Below, piece after piece: positions 60,325 to 64,000 of a stretch of DNA of 64,000 nucleotides (position 1 is the first letter of the stretch; each line of letters starts with the position of its first letter). The notes under the pieces were generated by a model, which worked only from the letters and a program-made list of their open reading frames with translations, was not told the DNA's origin and made no database searches. The position numbers were made by a program, and so were the translations under genes. The DNA comes from Blastococcus sp. LR1 (GTDB lineage: Bacteria; Actinomycetota; Actinomycetes; Mycobacteriales; Geodermatophilaceae), in contig NZ_JAIUJY010000003.1 in the NCBI RefSeq assembly GCF_020166105.1, positions 434,001 to 498,000 of the forward strand, given 5' to 3'.

Positions 60325-63132
60325 ATGTCTGATGGCCGCGACCGCGGAGCGCATTTCTACCGCAGTGACTTGCAGGTCCATACTCCGCGCGATGCAGCGT
60401 GGAAAGGTAAGCGCCCAGTTTCAGTCGACGACCGCAAGGCGTATGCGGGGGCGTTTGTAGCCGAATGTCGCCGCATCGGCCTACAGGCGGTAGCGATCAC
60501 CGATCACCATGACCTGCTTTTCGCCCCGCTCATACGAGAAGCCGCAAGCGATGAGATCGATCCGGACGGTGACCGATATCCACCGGAAGAACAGCTGGTT
60601 GTCTTCCCCGGAATAGAGCTAACCCTTGCGCTTTCCCGACAGGCGCTTCTCATCTTGGACGCGGACTTCCCGACAGACCGCCTGCCTCTGGTGCTTGAAG
60701 CGCTGGCGGTCACGCCGCACGACCCAACTGCCCCCAAGCTCCCGGACGTCGTTGCGTTGGACCACATCACCTCCTTGGGGCAACTCCACGACATCCTTGA
60801 CCAGAGGGACTGGCTAAAGAAGCGCTATATCGTACTTCCGAATGTTACTGACTCTGGCCACAAGTCAGTTATGCGCAAGGGTATGCAGGCCGAGTACAAA
60901 GAGATGCCCTGTGTCGGCGGCTATCTGGACGGTTCTATTGAGAAGATTGGGACCGGCAACCGGACGATTCTTGATGGCAAGGATCCGAACTGGGGGAGCA
61001 AGGCGCTCGCCCTCTTCCAGACATCGGACAGCCGTAGCGAAACCTTCCAGGATTTGGGCAGGCACTCGACCTGGGTGAAGTGGGCCGAGCCGTCCGCAGA
61101 GGCTCTGCGACAAGCATGTCTAGGCCGGGAGTCGCGGATAGCTCAGTCGGAACCACAGTTGCCGAGCGTCTATATCTCGCGACTATCGGTCTCCAACAGC
61201 AAGTTCTTGGGCCCCGCCGACGTTTCGTTCAATCCACAGTACAACGCGATCATAGGCGGGCGCGGAACGGGAAAGTCAACACTGCTCGACTATCTTCGCT
61301 GGGCGCTATGCGACCAGGCTGCGGATGCCGGAGACGAAGAGCTTGCAAACCCAAGCGTTCGGCGCCGCCATCTGATCGCAGCCACGTTGACGCCCGTGAG
61401 TGGACAGGTTGAGGTCTACTTCACGATCAATGAAATCCCGCATGTAGTGAGGCGGGACGCTGCCACGGGTGACATACTCCTCAAGGTCGGCTCTGAGGAG
61501 TTTGCGCCAGCACGCGAGGCCGACATCCGAGCGCTCTTGCCTGTGCACGCCTACAGTCAGAAACAGCTGAGTAGCGTATCGCTTCGCTTGGATGAGCTGA
61601 CTCGATTCGTCACCGCACCGATCAAGCAAACGCTAGATGCTCTCGACGCGAAGGTAATGGACGTTTCTGGGCGCCTTCGCGAAAACTATGCCGTACTCCA
61701 GCGCGCTCGCGATCTTGACGGGAGGATTGCTCGTTCCATCTTGGCCGAGAAGTCCTTGGCGGAACAAGCGGCAAACCTCCGTCGATCTCTCGGAGGACTA
61801 TCCGACGAAGATCGACAGGTCCTGGATCGGAAGCCGGCAGTCGACCGGGTGCGCGATGCATTGGGTGACTGGCGTCGGGACCAAGAGGCGTTGAGCGAAT
61901 CGGGTGCGGCGTACGTCGCAGAGATCGACCGTTCAATCCGTGGCCTCAAAGTTCCCGAGGACGTCCCCGAGGAACTCCGGGAATTGGCCGAGGCGACGCA
62001 GCGCCAGAGGCGGTTAATTTTCACCGAGTTGCGTCGTAACGTTTCAGATGCCCTCGCGAACCTGGAGCAGGCTTCAGCTGCGGGATCATCACTACAAGCT
62101 AACGACGCTAGTCTTTCTCAGGGCCTGACGGCGTTTGAGACGCGCTACGAGGAAGTTAAGTCAAGGTCGTCTGCTCATGAGGTAAAGCTAACCGAACTCG
62201 CGCAGATTGAAGAGCGGCGCAAGGTGGCGGCAGAGACGTTGCAGCGCCAGCAACGCGACCGTTCAGGCCTTGATGACCCCGAGGCAACTCACTCCCGCCT
62301 TCGCCAAGAGCTGATCGAGCAGTACGGTCAACGGTCGGAGCGTATGGCACGCGAGTGCCAACGCCTCACGGAGCTTTCCGGTGGCCTACTGCGGGCCTCT
62401 ATGAGTCGCGGTCGAGGCCTCGATGGCGTGGAACAGAGATTCAGGAATCTAATCCAAGGATCTGGTGTCCGCGGCGCACGCGTCGAGCAGCTGTTCTCCG
62501 AACTCCGAAAGGACTCGGACCCGATCGGGACCTGGGAGCAGGTTCTCGTGGAACTAGAGTGGCTTATGCTTATCGGGGAAGAGGGAGAGCACACGTCCGA
62601 AATCACGCCGAACTTGACCCGCCTTGGACTGCCCGTCCCAGACCAAGTGCGTATCCGAGGACGGATCACCCCGGATGGATGGCTTGACCTGGCGTTGACA
62701 CCGCTTAACGATGAACCGGTCTTTGAGTACCAAACGCGGGAGCGAGAATTCATTGCATTCAGTTCGGCGTCCGCTGGACAGCAGGCGACGGCTCTGCTGC
62801 GGATTCTCCTCGCCCAGACCGGCATGCCGCTGATCATCGACCAGCCCGAAGAGGATCTCGATAGCCAGGTCATTCAAGATGTCGTCGAGCGAATCTGGAC
62901 GGCGAAGAAGGGCCGGCAACTGCTGTTCGTCAGCCACAACGCAAACCTGGTCGTCAATGGGGATGCGGAACTGGTCGTGGCTTGTGGATATCGGAAGGCG
63001 GGCGACCAGTCGGGAGGTCGCATCAAGCTTGAAGGCGCGATCGACGTCCCTGCAGTGCGGGACGAAATCACGCAAGTGATGGAAGGTGGCGAGAAGGCAT
63101 TCAAGCTTCGTAAGGAGAAGTACGGCTTCTGA
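60325..63132 (+). CDS. TrlF-type PHP-SMC-like ATPase
   Basis: This 935-residue protein has an N-terminal PHP hydrolase-like domain (SDLQVHTPRD at residues 14-23, AITDHHD near 57; metal-binding His/Asp) and an SMC/RecF-type ATPase: Walker A IIGGRGTGKSTLLDYLRWAL near 310, a long coiled coil (about 440-720), the signature FSSASAGQQATALLRILLA, and Walker B MPLIIDQPEEDLD near 835. This is the plan of TrlF proteins found with defence genes. ATG 60325 follows GGGGAGG by five bases. Placed after mod-res, it probably adds a second immunity activity triggered by DNA. Confidence 0.88.
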   Translation: MSDGRDRGAHFYRSDLQVHTPRDAAWKGKRPVSVDDRKAYAGAFVAECRRIGLQAVAITDHHDLLFAPLIREAASDEIDPDGDRYPPEEQLVVFPGIELTLALSRQALLILDADFPTDRLPLVLEALAVTPHDPTAPKLPDVVALDHITSLGQLHDILDQRDWLKKRYIVLPNVTDSGHKSVMRKGMQAEYKEMPCVGGYLDGSIEKIGTGNRTILDGKDPNWGSKALALFQTSDSRSETFQDLGRHSTWVKWAEPSAEALRQACLGRESRIAQSEPQLPSVYISRLSVSNSKFLGPADVSFNPQYNAIIGGRGTGKSTLLDYLRWALCDQAADAGDEELANPSVRRRHLIAATLTPVSGQVEVYFTINEIPHVVRRDAATGDILLKVGSEEFAPAREADIRALLPVHAYSQKQLSSVSLRLDELTRFVTAPIKQTLDALDAKVMDVSGRLRENYAVLQRARDLDGRIARSILAEKSLAEQAANLRRSLGGLSDEDRQVLDRKPAVDRVRDALGDWRRDQEALSESGAAYVAEIDRSIRGLKVPEDVPEELRELAEATQRQRRLIFTELRRNVSDALANLEQASAAGSSLQANDASLSQGLTAFETRYEEVKSRSSAHEVKLTELAQIEERRKVAAETLQRQQRDRSGLDDPEATHSRLRQELIEQYGQRSERMARECQRLTELSGGLLRASMSRGRGLDGVEQRFRNLIQGSGVRGARVEQLFSELRKDSDPIGTWEQVLVELEWLMLIGEEGEHTSEITPNLTRLGLPVPDQVRIRGRITPDGWLDLALTPLNDEPVFEYQTREREFIAFSSASAGQQATALLRILLAQTGMPLIIDQPEEDLDSQVIQDVVERIWTAKKGRQLLFVSHNANLVVNGDAELVVACGYRKAGDQSGGRIKLEGAIDVPAVRDEITQVMEGGEKAFKLRKEKYGF

Positions 63133-63700
63133 GCTGGGTCGGTGCCCTTCGATTTTGAGGCAGCTCGACGGCGACGACCCCGCGGGTCTGGTCGCAGTCG
63201 TGGCAATGCCGCATGTCGGTCGTCCACTGTCCGTGCGGCTTGTGCTGCTGCACGTCGCTGACATGGCCGCATGTCGATGTCACGCGCCATGTCCGAAGGT
63301 CTGACGGGCTGGGCCGACTGGTGTCAAGAATTCTCGTGATCTCGTCCAGCTGTCGTTCGCTGAGTGGCGAAGGAGGGCAGCAGTAGCCGCAGGTGTAAGG
63401 ATCGGGAGCCCGCATGCTTGAACGGTGACCACGGCAGTCCGGGTGGCGGGCGACGAAGTCGGCCTGGGCGTCCTCGTGTTCACGCTTCTCCTGCTGATTT
63501 AGTCTTATGAGCGGCCGCCAGTCACCGAGCCCGTCGATGCTGGATTCGCCGCAGCCACGGCAGTGGATGCCGGCCTCGAGCTCGGCACGGGTCAGCCGTG
63601 TGCCCTTCGCATCCCATTCCCGCCTGAAGCCCGCCCTAGGGGCCCGTGGCGAGCTCTTGACCAAGAAGCTATGCGCGCCGTCAGGATCGGCCGCAACCAT
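63101..63700 (-). CDS. Cys-rich hypothetical protein, probable zinc-binding
   Basis: This 199-residue protein has four Cys groups: IHCRGCGESS, TCGYCCPPSPLS, VTSTCGHVSD and MRHCHDCDQTRG, enough for two zinc sites. Other parts are polar (LIRLNQQEKREHEDAQADFV). The 3' end overlaps the TrlF-type gene by 32 bp tail to tail, which is unusual and may reflect joining of two cassettes. ATG 63700 has no ribosome site; the start may be further down. I recognise no family. Confidence 0.55.
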   Translation of the reverse strand: MVAADPDGAHSFLVKSSPRAPRAGFRREWDAKGTRLTRAELEAGIHCRGCGESSIDGLGDWRPLIRLNQQEKREHEDAQADFVARHPDCRGHRSSMRAPDPYTCGYCCPPSPLSERQLDEITRILDTSRPSPSDLRTWRVTSTCGHVSDVQQHKPHGQWTTDMRHCHDCDQTRGVVAVELPQNRRAPTQLRSRTSPYEA

Positions 63701-63943
63701 GCGGAGGGGCTCCCGGTGGGGGAAGTTCTGGTTGCAGTCGCGGTGAATCCGTGGCCGTTCAAGTACGTCCGCAGTTGTATCGAAACAGCGTGAACCTCCT
63801 GCTCAGAGGCCTGTTGTGGACTTCGCCGGACGCCCGCGAACGTGATCATGACGGCCTGGCAGTGCGGGGCGGGCAGGTCCGTAGTCGCCACCCTGGCTGT
63901 TCAGTCTGGTCTTCGCTCCGCGTGGGCCCTATGCGCGATCGCG

Positions 63944-64000
63944 CTACTTCTCCTTCTTGACGCCTTTGAAGGACCCGCCGCTCTTCTTGGCCTGTAGGAA
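63944..64000 (-). CDS. C-terminus of a Lys-rich protein (runs off right edge)
   Basis: Only the last 18 codons are inside the window: FLQAKKSGGSFKGVKKEK before TAG. The Lys/Gly ending resembles small basic actinobacterial proteins. Without the rest no function can be assigned, and even coding status is not certain. Confidence 0.35.
   Translation of the reverse strand, partial: FLQAKKSGGSFKGVKKEK

Noticed and set aside
63592-63891. 99-codon minus-strand frame overlapping the Cys-rich gene
   Set aside because: It competes with the Cys-rich frame, lacks conserved residues and has no ribosome site. A frameshifted N-terminus of the Cys-rich gene was considered but not supported.
1-64000. tRNA, rRNA and CRISPR arrays
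   Set aside because: I looked for tRNA T-loop signatures such as GGTTCGA with pairing arms and for regularly spaced repeats, and found none I could support. In particular no tRNA marks an attachment site.

Overview
The DNA is very GC-rich, uses many GTG starts and stop/start overlaps, and carries actinobacterial families throughout (mycofactocin-type dehydrogenases, ferredoxin-coupled P450s, CtaG, SCO6880-type conjugation proteins). It is a chromosomal segment of a high-GC actinobacterium. A Geodermatophilaceae-like host is my guess from gene style; nothing in the window proves it. I saw no rRNA, tRNA or CRISPR array.

Left part (1-20.3 kb) is chromosomal metabolism. Two tandem SDRs and a MftR-like TetR regulator come first. 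Then a three-component P450 system (P450, 3Fe-4S ferredoxin, FAD reductase) with its own divergent TetR gene, and a second P450 with a divergent TetR gene. A TauE/SafE exporter is paired with a rhodanese and a HutC-type GntR regulator. DUF2243 and CtaG genes follow. A leftward persulfide operon runs CstR-like regulator, rhodanese, metallo-beta-lactamase/rhodanese protein, MMPL transporter. Several decayed genes lie here: a GMC oxidoreductase tail, a methyltransferase with frameshifts, and an integrase remnant.

Middle part (20.3-54.5 kb) is an integrative-conjugative-type element. An XRE regulator is followed by a rightward operon (21.3-33.1 kb) encoding a Tad/type IVc pilus machine: lipoprotein, exported PKD-like protein, SAF/CpaB, CpaE-like ATPase, TadA, TadB, TadC, Flp pilin, three TadE/F/G-like proteins, and a membrane LysM-BTAD protein. 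An Abi_2/HEPN gene with a structured leader separates it from a second rightward operon (34.2-46.9 kb). That operon encodes a type IV secretion machine: VirB2-like pilin, VirB8-like protein, TrbL/VirB6, SCO6880, VirB4, M23 peptidase, VirD4 and accessory helical proteins. Two tiny basic proteins and a TIGR02391-type gene come next, then a leftward 1,830-residue relaxase-helicase-primase. An 11-bp repeat starting CTGGAGA sits just upstream of both operons and of the relaxase, and as an inverted pair upstream of the XRE gene. This suggests one regulator for the whole element.

Right part (55.2-63.1 kb) is a defence island of lower GC content: Type III restriction-modification genes mod and res, two mini-ORFs joined by overlapping stop/start codons, and a PHP-SMC-like ATPase of the TrlF type. 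A convergent Cys-rich gene and the tail of a Lys-rich gene close the window.
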